Shown here in pieces: positions 24,525 to 32,557 of a DNA stretch of 64,000 nucleotides. Every line of letters starts with the position of its first letter. The first letter of the stretch is position 1. The DNA comes from Verrucomicrobiales bacterium. GTDB lineage: Bacteria; Verrucomicrobiota; Verrucomicrobiia; Verrucomicrobiales; DEV007. Under the pieces are notes generated by a model, which was not told the origin of the DNA, searched no databases, and saw only the letters and a list, made by a program, of their open reading frames with translations. Where the stretch lies: contig JAEUHH010000055.1 of NCBI GenBank assembly GCA_016795505.1, forward strand, positions 1 to 64,000, in the 5' to 3' direction. The translations under genes were made by a program, and so were the position numbers.

Positions 24525-25262
24525 CTAGCCGGTGCGCTTCCCGGGCTGTAATCCCGGAAGCAACACCAGCAGGAACAACCCCGTGCCGACGCCGATCATT
24601 GACAGCAGCCGCCAGGGATAGGGTCCGAGAAAATCGATCAGCGTGGCCGTATCCGGCTTCGACGGGCCGACAAAGCCGTAGTTCCAGCCGAAGCGGTGGT
24701 CCAGCACCGCCAGGGCTGCCATGTAGCCGACGGTGAAGAGCCACGCCCCGCGGAAATCGGCCCAGCCCGGTCGGTAGCCCTGCACCGCCAGCACCTCGGC
24801 GAGCGCCAGCGGGATGAAGACGTGATAGCCCCAGAAAATCCAAAATTCCACCGTGGCAGGACCGCCCCGCAGCACCGGGGTGAGGAAAGCCCACAGGCAC
24901 AGCGTCGGCATCCAGAAATAGAGGATCGTTTTCCAGTAGCGCCCGCGACCCAGCACGGCCGCCGCGCCGATGAGGTTGGCCAGGTTACAAAACTGGAGAG
25001 GCAGACTGATCGACCAGTCGAAACGTCCCGGCAGACACCAGAAAGCCGTATTGACCACCCACGCCACCAGGCATCCCCAGCCCGCCACGAGTCGCAGCGA
25101 CCGCATCGCCTTTTCATCGCCCGCCCGCCTCGCCCGGTGGCCGGCCAAGGCAAAAGAGACGACCATCAACAAGCATGCTCCCAGCGCGAGCCAGTGGGCG
25201 GCACTTCCGCTCTGAAAATGCTGCCCTGAAGGCGGATCTGCCAATTCCATGACCGGCATCAT
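24525..25262 (-). CDS. TIGR02206 / YwaF-family integral membrane protein
   Basis: The 245-residue protein has about seven hydrophobic segments. Features such as WSISLPLQFCNLANLIGAAA, WIFWGYHVFIPLALAEVLAV and RPGWADFRGAWLFTVGYMAA resemble the YwaF/TIGR02206 family (the LPLQFCN and YHxFIP segments are the conserved parts). The function of this family is unknown. Three candidate ATGs lie at 25262, 25259 and 25250; the longest is given. It converges with the exported-protein gene 7 bases away and is followed upstream by a short region containing a copy of the second repeat family. Confidence 0.8.
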   Translation of the reverse strand: MMPVMELADPPSGQHFQSGSAAHWLALGACLLMVVSFALAGHRARRAGDEKAMRSLRLVAGWGCLVAWVVNTAFWCLPGRFDWSISLPLQFCNLANLIGAAAVLGRGRYWKTILYFWMPTLCLWAFLTPVLRGGPATVEFWIFWGYHVFIPLALAEVLAVQGYRPGWADFRGAWLFTVGYMAALAVLDHRFGWNYGFVGPSKPDTATLIDFLGPYPWRLLSMIGVGTGLFLLVLLPGLQPGKRTG

Positions 25263-25459
25263 GCCTCGACAGGCCAGATGGCAGCAAATGAAAACTTTCG
25301 AATTCCCTCCTCAGCCGACACTCGGAAGTTCGCTTCGGTGTCAGCTTGCCGTGGCGCCATACGCCATCGAAGGCAAAGACCACCCAACAGCCGACGGCAT
25401 AGTCGGTTTGCTCCACCAGAGTTCCGTTTTTAGCCATTTTGAATTCATCCTTTGAATTT

Positions 25460-25492
25460 GTTTCGGATTTCGAGCTTAGGATTTAGGATTTA
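25460..25492. repeat. Second interspersed repeat family, copy 2 (inverted)
   Basis: The minus strand reads TAAATCC-TAAATCC-TAAGCTC-GAAATCCGAAAC. The 24 bases at 25460-25483 are identical, in reverse complement, to 11140-11163. The rest of the 277-base gap (25263-25539) shows only a weak open frame on the minus strand that looks like a shadow. Confidence 0.7.
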
Positions 25493-25539
25493 GTTCGCCG
25501 GACCAGCGTCCATTTGGCCATTGCAATGACGTCGACCAC

Positions 25540-26196
25540 ATGATTCTAGCGCTGCACAAACCCTACGGCATGCTGTCGCAATTCACTGCTGACCAGCCCG
25601 GTCAGGTGACTCTCGCGGCGGCCGGCTTTCCGGGCGGTGTCTATCCCCTCGGCCGGCTCGATCTAGACAGCGAAGGCCTGCTGCTGCTCAGCGATGAGCC
25701 TGGATTGAATGCCCGTCTCCTCGATCCCGAACACGGCCATCCCCGCACCTATCATGCGCAGGTGGAGGGCTTGGTCACCCCGGAAGCCCTGGCCAATCTG
25801 CGCGCCGGTGGACTCCTCATCCAGGGGTATCGCACCCGGCCCTGCCGGGCGCGATCGGTCGAACCCGGCCATCCCGACCGCGAGCCGCCCATCCGGTATC
25901 GCGCCGCCATCCCAACGAGTTGGATCGAACTCACCCTCACCGAGGGCAAGAACCGGCAGGTGCGTCGCATGACCGCTGCCGTCGGCTTTCCCACCCTGCG
26001 CCTCATCCGCGTCGCCATCGGAGGGCTCCTGCTCGCGGCACTCGATCTGCCCCCGGGTCACTGGCGCGCCCTGACTGATGCCGAGCGAGCCCTCGTCCTT
26101 CCCGCTTCGAACGGACCGACGCGGCCCGGGGGCCAGCGAGAGCGACCCGGCTCCGGTCGCCGCCGTCGTCCCGGCCCCCGCCCCCGGCACAAATGA
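25540..26196 (+). CDS. RluE-like 23S rRNA pseudouridine synthase (RsuA/RluB/E/F family)
   Basis: The 218-residue protein lacks the N-terminal S4 domain, as RluE does, and starts directly with the catalytic domain: LALHKPYGMLSQFT, then GRLDLDSEGLLLLSDE near residue 40 with the catalytic Asp of the GRLD motif. TYHAQVEG and ELTLTEGKNRQVRRMTAAVG near 140 bind RNA, and LIRVAIGGLLL is typical of the family. RluE makes pseudouridine at position 2457 of E. coli 23S rRNA; the exact site here is inference. An Arg/Pro-rich tail (GRRRRPGPRPRHK) is an extra likely to bind RNA. Confidence 0.88.
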   Translation: MILALHKPYGMLSQFTADQPGQVTLAAAGFPGGVYPLGRLDLDSEGLLLLSDEPGLNARLLDPEHGHPRTYHAQVEGLVTPEALANLRAGGLLIQGYRTRPCRARSVEPGHPDREPPIRYRAAIPTSWIELTLTEGKNRQVRRMTAAVGFPTLRLIRVAIGGLLLAALDLPPGHWRALTDAERALVLPASNGPTRPGGQRERPGSGRRRRPGPRPRHK

Positions 26197-26281
26197 GGAC
26201 TTGAGTCCCGCATCCCTTTCCGCCACCCTCCAGATGTTGCGAACAGCCGATCTCTGAAATCTGAAATCTCCCCCATCACCC

Positions 26282-27580
26282 ATGCACCGCCGCCATTTCC
26301 TCAAAAACAGCACCGCCACCACCCTGCTCACCACCGTGGCCGGGGCCGTCACCCTGTCGCGCGCCCAGGCAAACCCCAATGACCGCATCGCCATCGGAGT
26401 GATCGGCGTGGGCAAGCAGGGCGTCAGCGATTTCACCAAGGCGATGCGCTTTCCCCAGACCCAGATGGTTGCCATGTGCGACGTGGTCGCCCAGCGCCGC
26501 GACAATGGCAAGAAGATCGCCAACGATTACTACGCGAAGCTGAACAACCAGCCCGGCTATGACGGCGTCAAGACGTATGAGGACTTCCGCGAACTCATCG
26601 CCCGCGACGACATCGACGCCGTCATGGTCGTCACCCCCGACCACTGGCACGCCATCCCCGTGGTCGCCGCCGCCAAGGCAAAGAAGGACATCTACTGCGA
26701 AAAGCCCATCTCCCGCACCATCGCCGAAGGGCGTGCCATGGTGAAGGCCGTGCAGGACAACAAAGTCGTCTTCCAGACCGGCAGCCAACAGCGCAGCGAA
26801 TACGACGGCAAATTCCGCATCGCTGCCGAGTTGGTCCGCAACGGCAAGATCGGTCAGGTCATCTCGGTGAATATCGGCATCGGTGACCCCAATGTGCCCT
26901 GCGATCTCCCCGAGGAGGCCATCCCCGAAGGCACCAACTGGGATCTCTGGCTCGGGCCCTCCCCGATGCGCCCGTACAACCAGATCCTCTGTCCTCAGGG
27001 TGTCCACGATCATTTCCCGGCATGGCGCAAGTATCGCGAGTATGCCGGTGGCAGCGTCGCCGACTTCGGCGCCCACCATTTCGACATCGCCCAGTGGGGT
27101 CTCGGCACCGACGACACCGGCCCCGTCCGCCTCGTGCCGCCACAGGACGAAAAGGCCAACCGTGGCATGCGCCTCGTCTATGCCAACGGCATCGAGATGT
27201 TCCACGGCGGTCCCGGTGGCACCACTTGGATCGGCACCAGCGGCATCGTCTCCGTCGATCGCGGCCGCCTCGACACCGTTCCCGGCGATCTGATCGAGAA
27301 GAATCCGATCGATGAAAAAGGCACCAAGCTGGAAAACGCCGGCGGCAAAAACGGCTTCAGCCACATGGCCAACTGGATCGAAAATATCGAGAAGCGCGGC
27401 CAGTGCATCTGCCACGAGGAAATCGGCCACCGCACCGCCAGCATCTGCCATCTCACCAACATCGCCTACCAACTCCGCCGCGAACTGCGCTGGGACCCGA
27501 AGGCGGAGCAATTCATCGACGACGCCGAAGCCAACAAGCTCGTCAGCCAGGAAATGCGCGGCGACTGGTCGCTGGCCTGA
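26282..27580 (+). CDS. Tat-exported Gfo/Idh/MocA family oxidoreductase
   Basis: The 432-residue protein begins with a twin-arginine signal (RRHFLKNSTATTLLTTVAGA). An NAD-binding Rossmann domain follows (IAIGVIGVGKQGVSDFTKAM near 38-57), then AVMVVTPDHWHAIPVVAAAK and KDIYCEKPISRTIAEGRAM near 140, with the catalytic Lys of the EKP motif. The C-terminal half contains VADFGAHHFDIAQWGLG near 260, typical of exported verrucomicrobial and planctomycetal members of this family. Such enzymes oxidise or epimerise sugars and inositols; the cofactor is probably bound before export by Tat. The substrate is unknown. It stands alone, followed by a convergent globin gene. Confidence 0.9.
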   Translation: MHRRHFLKNSTATTLLTTVAGAVTLSRAQANPNDRIAIGVIGVGKQGVSDFTKAMRFPQTQMVAMCDVVAQRRDNGKKIANDYYAKLNNQPGYDGVKTYEDFRELIARDDIDAVMVVTPDHWHAIPVVAAAKAKKDIYCEKPISRTIAEGRAMVKAVQDNKVVFQTGSQQRSEYDGKFRIAAELVRNGKIGQVISVNIGIGDPNVPCDLPEEAIPEGTNWDLWLGPSPMRPYNQILCPQGVHDHFPAWRKYREYAGGSVADFGAHHFDIAQWGLGTDDTGPVRLVPPQDEKANRGMRLVYANGIEMFHGGPGGTTWIGTSGIVSVDRGRLDTVPGDLIEKNPIDEKGTKLENAGGKNGFSHMANWIENIEKRGQCICHEEIGHRTASICHLTNIAYQLRRELRWDPKAEQFIDDAEANKLVSQEMRGDWSLA

Positions 27581-27631
27581 GCGGGCCGGCTGATCGCATT
27601 CGGCCCCGACATTTTCCCACCCGATAGCCAA

Positions 27632-28108
27632 TCACCCTCCGACCGCGCCCCCAGCCGGGGCGCTCGCCGGTCCCTGCTTCATGATTCCAGCCAAGGCGTC
27701 GTAGGTCGCCCGCCAGGCATCATTCTCGGCGGACCCAAAATGGTCGCCGAGAGTGACCCCGAGGGCGTCGAGCAGGGCCTGCCGCAGCAGATCGTAGTGC
27801 GCCTCGGTGACTCCATAGCCGACATGCCGCTCCCCGAGGAGTCCCACCGCCGGAACGAGAAATTCAAAGTGATCCAGCCCCTTGACCACAAAAGACAGCG
27901 TGTCCTCCAGCTTCTTGCCCTGCTGCACCATGTCCGTATCCCGAAAGAGCCGCTCCCGAATCGCGGGATCCAATTCGAAAAGCCGGTCGTAGAAACATTG
28001 GACCAGTTGCGCGCGCTGTCCCGCCGCGGAAAGCATCCGCCAACTCGCCCGCACGAGCTTGACTTGTTCGGCATCGGGAGGCTCCACTCCCCAAGGCATT
28101 GCATTCAT
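27632..28108 (-). CDS. Single-domain globin (flavohaemoglobin-type haem domain)
   Basis: From the ATG at 28108 the product has 158 residues. EQVKLVRASWRMLSAAGQR and LVQCFYDRLFELDPAIRERL form the A-B helices with Tyr B10. FVVKGLDHFEFLVPAVGLLG precedes RHVGYGVTEAHYDLLRQALL, whose His is the proximal haem ligand F8. This pattern is that of single-domain globins and flavohaemoglobin N-termini, which bind oxygen or nitric oxide; no FAD/NAD reductase domain follows. A GTG at 28186 would add 26 residues. The gene may share a transcript with the membrane-protein genes upstream on the same strand. Confidence 0.85.
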   Translation of the reverse strand: MNAMPWGVEPPDAEQVKLVRASWRMLSAAGQRAQLVQCFYDRLFELDPAIRERLFRDTDMVQQGKKLEDTLSFVVKGLDHFEFLVPAVGLLGERHVGYGVTEAHYDLLRQALLDALGVTLGDHFGSAENDAWRATYDALAGIMKQGPASAPAGGAVGG

Positions 28109-28206
28109 GGCATCAAGGTGTTTCCGAGCGAGTAGCCCAATCCGGGACAACTGCAAGGGAAACTTGTCGGCGAACCACTCCTCCACGCCCTGAGCTGAGA
28201 GTCGCC

Positions 28207-28899
28207 TCAGGTCCGTTTTGGCCTGCTGGGTTTCTTCTGCAACACCCGGTGTTCCACGACGTGCATCAGATAGTCGGCTCCCGTCTTGAGTCCCGAAAAC
28301 AGCAGCAACATACCCATCCCGTCCCCGGCCCTGCCTCCCAGCAGGATGACCAGATGCATCGGTATGATGCGCGCATACGGCAGGAACATCATCACCCCCA
28401 GATTTGGCTTACGCTCCAGATCAGCCCTCACATTTTGATAGAACGAATAGCCATGCCCGGCCACAAAACTCAGCACAGACACGAGAAACCAACCCGTATC
28501 GCTCCACCATCCCGGGCCCGTCTCCGGAGCCCCTGCCGCCGCCAACCCGCCGCCCTTTTCCCCGCCATCCAGACCGATCAGGAACATGCCGTAGACCAAA
28601 TGAAAAATGCCGTAATGAAAGGCAAAGAAGATCGCCGTGCTGCGCTTCCCCGCAGGCGACTCCGATACCCGCCGGCCATTGCTCGTGAATCCCTCCGTGC
28701 AGAATGACCGCAGCAGCAGCATCCGGAAGAACTGCGAGATCCCGATGATGACACTTTGCACCCAGTAAATCAGCATCATCGACTCCAGACTCCAGCCCTC
28801 GAATAGCGCCAGCAGGATGACAACCCCGTTGCTGAGGAGTATCCCCATGCCGGAGTAGTCTCGCGAAGCCGTCTCCGTCGATTCCCTGTAGAATGGCAT
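28207..28899 (-). CDS. Multi-pass membrane protein, DUF6498-like
   Basis: From the ATG at 28899 the product has 230 residues with about six hydrophobic segments: GILLSNGVVILLALFEGWSL, MLIYWVQSVIIGISQFFRML, FFAFHYGIFHLVYGMFLIGL, WFLVSVLSFVAGHGYSFYQN, ARIIPMHLVILLGG and LLLFSGLKTGADYLMHVVEH. The EGWSLESMMLIYWVQSVIIG segment and the closing KTxxDxxxHxxEH pattern resemble DUF6498-type proteins, a family without assigned function. The longer frame to 29082 has a polar, unlikely N-terminus. The four genes 27632-30152 all lie on the minus strand and may form a loose operon. Confidence 0.7.
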   Translation of the reverse strand: MPFYRESTETASRDYSGMGILLSNGVVILLALFEGWSLESMMLIYWVQSVIIGISQFFRMLLLRSFCTEGFTSNGRRVSESPAGKRSTAIFFAFHYGIFHLVYGMFLIGLDGGEKGGGLAAAGAPETGPGWWSDTGWFLVSVLSFVAGHGYSFYQNVRADLERKPNLGVMMFLPYARIIPMHLVILLGGRAGDGMGMLLLFSGLKTGADYLMHVVEHRVLQKKPSRPKRT

Positions 28900-28985
28900 C
28901 AGGCAAAGGAATCCCTCCCTGCACGCGAGTCCAGCGGAAACCCGACTCACCGACAAGCAGCCCCCGCCCGTCCGGTCTGGCCCCA

Positions 28986-29489
28986 TCAAGTCGCCGCGAT
29001 CCGTTTGACCAATCGCCTCAGCAACAAGCCACCAACCAGAGACACCAGCGTGACGATACCACCCACCACCATGGGCCACCACAGCTGCTTCGCCGAGTAG
29101 ATCTCCGCCCGCTTCGGACTGCCCGGCAGATAGATCACCTTCACGCTGTCGCCTTCCTTCAGCTCATGTCCAAAGGTGCTGGTCGTCTTGAACTCGACCG
29201 GTTCCGCCCCCTCCGGCGTGTAGCGCACGTGCAGGTCGTAGGAGGTGCTGGCCGTGTTGCGCTTGCGATAATTTTCCAGAGATTCCCCCGGCCGGCGGGA
29301 CGAGGAGCCCCCGTAGGTGGTGCGGGTGGTGACCTTCGTAATGGTCCCATCCGTGGTCCGCCCCCAGGCCACGAGACGCCCTTGATTCCACATCAAGGCT
29401 GAGAAGAAAAAGACCGACGCAGCGATGAGTATCCAACTGCCGGCCGCAAAACAGCCACGGTTCTGCTGGAGAGATTGAGTTCGGTTCAT
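28986..29489 (-). CDS. DUF3592-type membrane protein
   Basis: The 167-residue protein has an N-terminal membrane segment (SWILIAASVFFFSALMWN), an extracytoplasmic beta domain and a C-terminal membrane segment (WWPMVVGGIVTLVSLVGGLL). The central part carries DUF3592 landmarks: TTDGTITKVTTRTT, YDLHVRYTPEGAEPVEFKTT, and KEGDSVKVIYLPGSPKRAEI, which is the VxVxYxPxxPxxA motif of the family. Its function is unknown; similar proteins are common single genes in many bacteria. It lies 27 bases from its upstream neighbour on the same strand. Confidence 0.85.
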   Translation of the reverse strand: MNRTQSLQQNRGCFAAGSWILIAASVFFFSALMWNQGRLVAWGRTTDGTITKVTTRTTYGGSSSRRPGESLENYRKRNTASTSYDLHVRYTPEGAEPVEFKTTSTFGHELKEGDSVKVIYLPGSPKRAEIYSAKQLWWPMVVGGIVTLVSLVGGLLLRRLVKRIAAT

Positions 29490-29516
29490 GGAAAAAAGAT
29501 CAGGTAAGTCGCCCCT

Positions 29517-30152
29517 TCACCATCCACCGCCCCTCGCGAAAAGGAGCCGTCCCTCGCGCGATACCGCCGCCCCGCCCGGCCGCAGCCCCTGGAGCAGAGT
29601 CCCCTTGTTGCCGAAGTCCCAGGTGCCGCCGTAGGCTACATCCGCGACCAGCCAGCCGGTGCCGCTCTTCGTCAGCACCACGGTATCCTGCCACTTTGTC
29701 GTCTGCCCATCGGAGCTGTATCTGAACGACATGGGAATCTCCGCCCGGTCGTCGACGATCTTCGCCTTGCCGACCGAGAATTCCTGTGGCCCCTCGAACA
29801 GGCTGCTGAAGAGATCACCCTCGATCCACGGTGGTTTCTCATCGGGGTTCTTTCTGATGAAGTCTGCCTGTTCCCGCTGCGCCGCCTCGATGACCCTGGC
29901 CAGCTCCGGAGTCATCCGCGGCTTCAGCAGCGGCCACACCGTATCGTCCGGCAGGCCCGAGACCCGGTGCTTGATGAGGATGGCGTAGAAATCCCGCGCC
30001 GCCGCTTCCGGAGTCCCATCTCCGGCCCCGCTGGCAAACATGACGGAAAACCCCAGACAGGCCGCCGCCACCAGAGCCCATCCCCGGACCTTGGGCACCG
30101 GAAAGCCGTGTCGAAAGAGGTTCAAAAAATCGTCAAACGGGGACTTCTGCAT
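29517..30152 (-). CDS. Membrane-anchored or secreted protein, DUF3828-like
   Basis: The 211-residue protein has a short cytoplasmic N-terminus (MQKSPFDDFLNLFRHG), one hydrophobic segment (GWALVAAACLGFSVMFASGA, about 24-43) and then a globular domain. TPEAAARDFYAILIKHRVSG, PRMTPELARVIEAAQREQAD and WQDTVVLTKSGTGWLVADVA match the general pattern of DUF3828-type and lumazine-like immune-suppressor domains, in which a helical start is followed by a cone of strands ending in W-x-V-x-D-V. The family assignment is tentative and no function is proposed. It appears to be co-oriented with the DUF3592 gene. Confidence 0.6.
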   Translation of the reverse strand: MQKSPFDDFLNLFRHGFPVPKVRGWALVAAACLGFSVMFASGAGDGTPEAAARDFYAILIKHRVSGLPDDTVWPLLKPRMTPELARVIEAAQREQADFIRKNPDEKPPWIEGDLFSSLFEGPQEFSVGKAKIVDDRAEIPMSFRYSSDGQTTKWQDTVVLTKSGTGWLVADVAYGGTWDFGNKGTLLQGLRPGGAAVSREGRLLFARGGGW

Positions 30153-30210
30153 CGACCCGCATCATGGGGGAGGTCAGGCTGGTCGGTCAACTGAAATTCC
30201 GATGCCCTCC

Positions 30211-32004
30211 TCACCTCCACCCCACGAAGCCATCCTCGTCCAGCGTCCAATCCGCCGCTGTCAGGCCAGGCAACAGCCGTCCGGGCGATCCGAGTTTCCT
30301 GCCCGGCTGGGACGTGTATCCGGGCGGCAACGGCACGGGATCGGCGTCGGGCTGGCTCACCGCGACGATGCCTCCACCATCCGCGATCGCCAGGTAGGCG
30401 CACAGCGGCGCGCCGACGAGCGATGAGACCCTGTCTGATCTCCGATCCAACAGGGTCTGATCGTCCGGCGTGACCACCGGGCTCAGCACAGATCGCAGGG
30501 TGGCTCGCACGGCAGGATGCCAGGGCTCCTCCAGTGCGGCGAGGGCCTCAAGTTCGGCGGCGGGCAGGATCAGGCGCCGCACGCCCTCGTCCGAGCAGAC
30601 CGCCTCGATGGCGGCGGCATCGCTCCGCCCGCCCCACGACCGCCCCACGGCCGCGTGGCGGTGCAGCACCGGCAGCCAGAAGGCCCACAAGGCGTCGGAA
30701 AAATCTGACAGGCCGGCCTCGGTGAAAAATGCCTCGCCCGCCTCGATCCACCCGCCGGATGTGAGCCGCAACGCCTCGGCGAGGATGGTGCGGTCGTCGT
30801 ACTCGCGCAGCACTCCCGCCGTATCGATCGTTGCCCAAATGGAATCGCCCTGCATTTTTTTCGGCAGTCCGATACGCCGCAGGGTCCAGCCGGCCGGTTC
30901 CCAAAACACGCGCAGCCGCTCGGCCAGCAGACGGCCCAGACCGGCACCGGCGAGAGTCGCGCCGAGATCGAGGAAGCGCACCTCATCCCCGGTCCATTCC
31001 GGATCAGACAGGGCGCCGACGAAGGCCCGCGAGGTGATCACCGTGCCCAGCCCCGCCCGGCGGATCGCCCCGGCGGCGGCTGACAGGTCGAGGGCGCCGC
31101 CGGAACTGGCTCCGGGAAACGGCAGATTCACCGGCACCCGGCCGGCGAGGATCAACGCGAGATTGAGCAAGGCGGGCGCCGAGCCGGCCGGGAGCAACAG
31201 CCCGATCCGCGGCTCGTCACCGAGCAATTCCGGCTCCTCCCGCCAGCGGCTGGCCAGGGCGAGGGCGGTGGAGAGGGCCTGATGGCGCTTTAATCGGCGC
31301 ACGGATTTCCCATGCTCGGCAAACAGGAGGGCGAAGGGATCGCGTTTCAACGACCGGATCACCGCGGCCGGCAGGGAGCGCTCGAGGTCTGGCATGGCCG
31401 CAAAAGCCGCCGCCCCGCACGCACGCAGGGCGCCACCCGCCCAGGCAACGTCGGCTTCACCGGCCGGACGGCCTTCGCCAAAGGCCACCACGACCGGCCA
31501 CGGAAGACGGTGGGGCCATTTCCAGAAATAACGACAACGTTCAGCCGAAAAAATCGACCCCCACAAGCCGTGCAGATACAGCGGCACCACCGTGGCTTCT
31601 CCCTGCCGGGCGATCAGCTCGAAGCCCTTTTTCAGCTCGTTCAGTTGCCCGGTGCGGGTCAGCTGGCCTTCGGGAAAAATGCAGACCACGTCGCCCCGGC
31701 GCAGGCACTCGGCCGTGAGGCGGATGGCATCACGGGACTTTCCCGGTGTGATGGGAATGGCTCCGAACAGGTTGAGAAACCACCGGATCGCTCCCACCCG
31801 GAGGTAGCGGGACACGATGACGAAGCGCACCGGCCGCGGACAGGCCGCATAGATGATGAACGAATCGAGATAGCTGACGTGATTGGCAATGAGCAGCACT
31901 CCGCCCGTCGCCGGCACCCGTTCGGCACCGATCGTGCGCAACCGGTAGAGCAGCCGCACCAGCGGCAGCAGGGTGAGTCGGAAAAAGGCGCGGATGGCTT
32001 CCAT
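30211..32004 (-). CDS. PlsC-type acyltransferase fused to a degenerate, truncated AMP-ligase domain
   Basis: The 597-residue protein (ATG at 32004; a TTG at 32037 adds 11 residues) has an N-terminal glycerophospholipid acyltransferase: NHVSYLDS near 40 (the HX4D motif), FPEGQLTRTGQLNELKKG near 110 and PLYLHGLWG near 140. The rest resembles the ANL ligase half of Aas-like fusions (EPRIGLLLPAGSAPALLNLA, then GYTSQPGRKLGSPGRLLPG and DEDGFVGWR at the end). The Ser/Thr/Gly-rich AMP-binding loop is not seen, and the protein stops where the C-terminal ligase subdomain with its catalytic Lys should begin. An interspersed repeat (30422-30462) is translated in this domain. It probably acylates lysophospholipids; ligase activity is unlikely. 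Confidence 0.78.
   Translation of the reverse strand: MEAIRAFFRLTLLPLVRLLYRLRTIGAERVPATGGVLLIANHVSYLDSFIIYAACPRPVRFVIVSRYLRVGAIRWFLNLFGAIPITPGKSRDAIRLTAECLRRGDVVCIFPEGQLTRTGQLNELKKGFELIARQGEATVVPLYLHGLWGSIFSAERCRYFWKWPHRLPWPVVVAFGEGRPAGEADVAWAGGALRACGAAAFAAMPDLERSLPAAVIRSLKRDPFALLFAEHGKSVRRLKRHQALSTALALASRWREEPELLGDEPRIGLLLPAGSAPALLNLALILAGRVPVNLPFPGASSGGALDLSAAAGAIRRAGLGTVITSRAFVGALSDPEWTGDEVRFLDLGATLAGAGLGRLLAERLRVFWEPAGWTLRRIGLPKKMQGDSIWATIDTAGVLREYDDRTILAEALRLTSGGWIEAGEAFFTEAGLSDFSDALWAFWLPVLHRHAAVGRSWGGRSDAAAIEAVCSDEGVRRLILPAAELEALAALEEPWHPAVRATLRSVLSPVVTPDDQTLLDRRSDRVSSLVGAPLCAYLAIADGGGIVAVSQPDADPVPLPPGYTSQPGRKLGSPGRLLPGLTAADWTLDEDGFVGWR
30422..30462. repeat. Interspersed palindromic repeat, locus E (2 units, inside a CDS)
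   Basis: Unit 1 (30422-30440) is GATGAGAC-CCT-GTCTGATC; unit 2 (30444-30462) is GATCCAAC-AGG-GTCTGATC; linker TCC. The two have opposite centres and can form a long hairpin. The element is read through in frame in the acyltransferase/ligase gene and gives the residues DDQTLLDRRSDRVSSLV. Confidence 0.85.
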
Positions 32005-32059
32005 GAACGGGGACGGGGCGGGTCGGTCGGATGACAAACTACAGGGCGCGGGCTGGCGG

Positions 32060-32383
32060 TCAGACGAGGCCGCCCCCGCGTCGTTGGACGCGCGAACGGG
32101 TGCCGGCGGCGACCGAATCGAGATAATTTCTCCAATGCAGCGGTCGCAGGGCCTCGACGCCGGTCAGCCCCCGATCCCGTTCTTCCTCCCCAATCTCCCA
32201 CCCAAAATCGCAATGCCTGCGGCCATAGTCGAGCCGGTGCATCCAGGCGCCGTAGCGGTCCTTGCGCCACAACGCCGGATCCGTGCCGGGAATGGTGACG
32301 CCGCCATCCCACACTGCGTCGATCACAGCCCGGTCAAAGGCGGCGGCGGAGAAATCGGAGGCAGGGGCGCCGTCGTCTGGCAT
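32060..32383 (-). CDS. Small HNH-like protein with the catalytic His lost
   Basis: From the ATG at 32383 the product has 107 residues. The segment DPALWRKDRYGAWMHRLDYG followed by DFGWEIGEEERDRG and ALRPLHWRNYLDS closely follows a common small HNH family (pattern WRKDxFGAWIxxxxYG, then GWEIDHIxP, then LQPLHWxxN). Here the expected DH after WEI reads GE, so the first catalytic His is missing and nuclease activity is doubtful; the PLHWRN part is intact. The role is unknown. Open frame upstream to 32974 is antisense to the NuoF-like gene and was not used. It is the gene just upstream of the acyltransferase on the same strand. Confidence 0.6.
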   Translation of the reverse strand: MPDDGAPASDFSAAAFDRAVIDAVWDGGVTIPGTDPALWRKDRYGAWMHRLDYGRRHCDFGWEIGEEERDRGLTGVEALRPLHWRNYLDSVAAGTRSRVQRRGGGLV

Positions 32384-32557
32384 GGAGCGCGGGAACGGGA
32401 GAAGAAAGGGAAAGGCTTGGGCACGGGGAACGCTGTGGAGACGGAAGCCGTCGCCAACCGGAGCCGTGCCGGGAGCTACTGTCGATTTACAAATCCCGGA
32501 TTTCAAATCGGGAGAGGTCGGGGTTAACGTTTCCCGCCTCGATTCCGCCCCAGCCTC

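Noticed and set aside
25114-25437. Minus-strand frame of 107 residues upstream of the YwaF-like gene
   Set aside because: Its first 60 residues look mildly protein-like, but it overlaps the membrane protein in another frame and has no recognisable domain.
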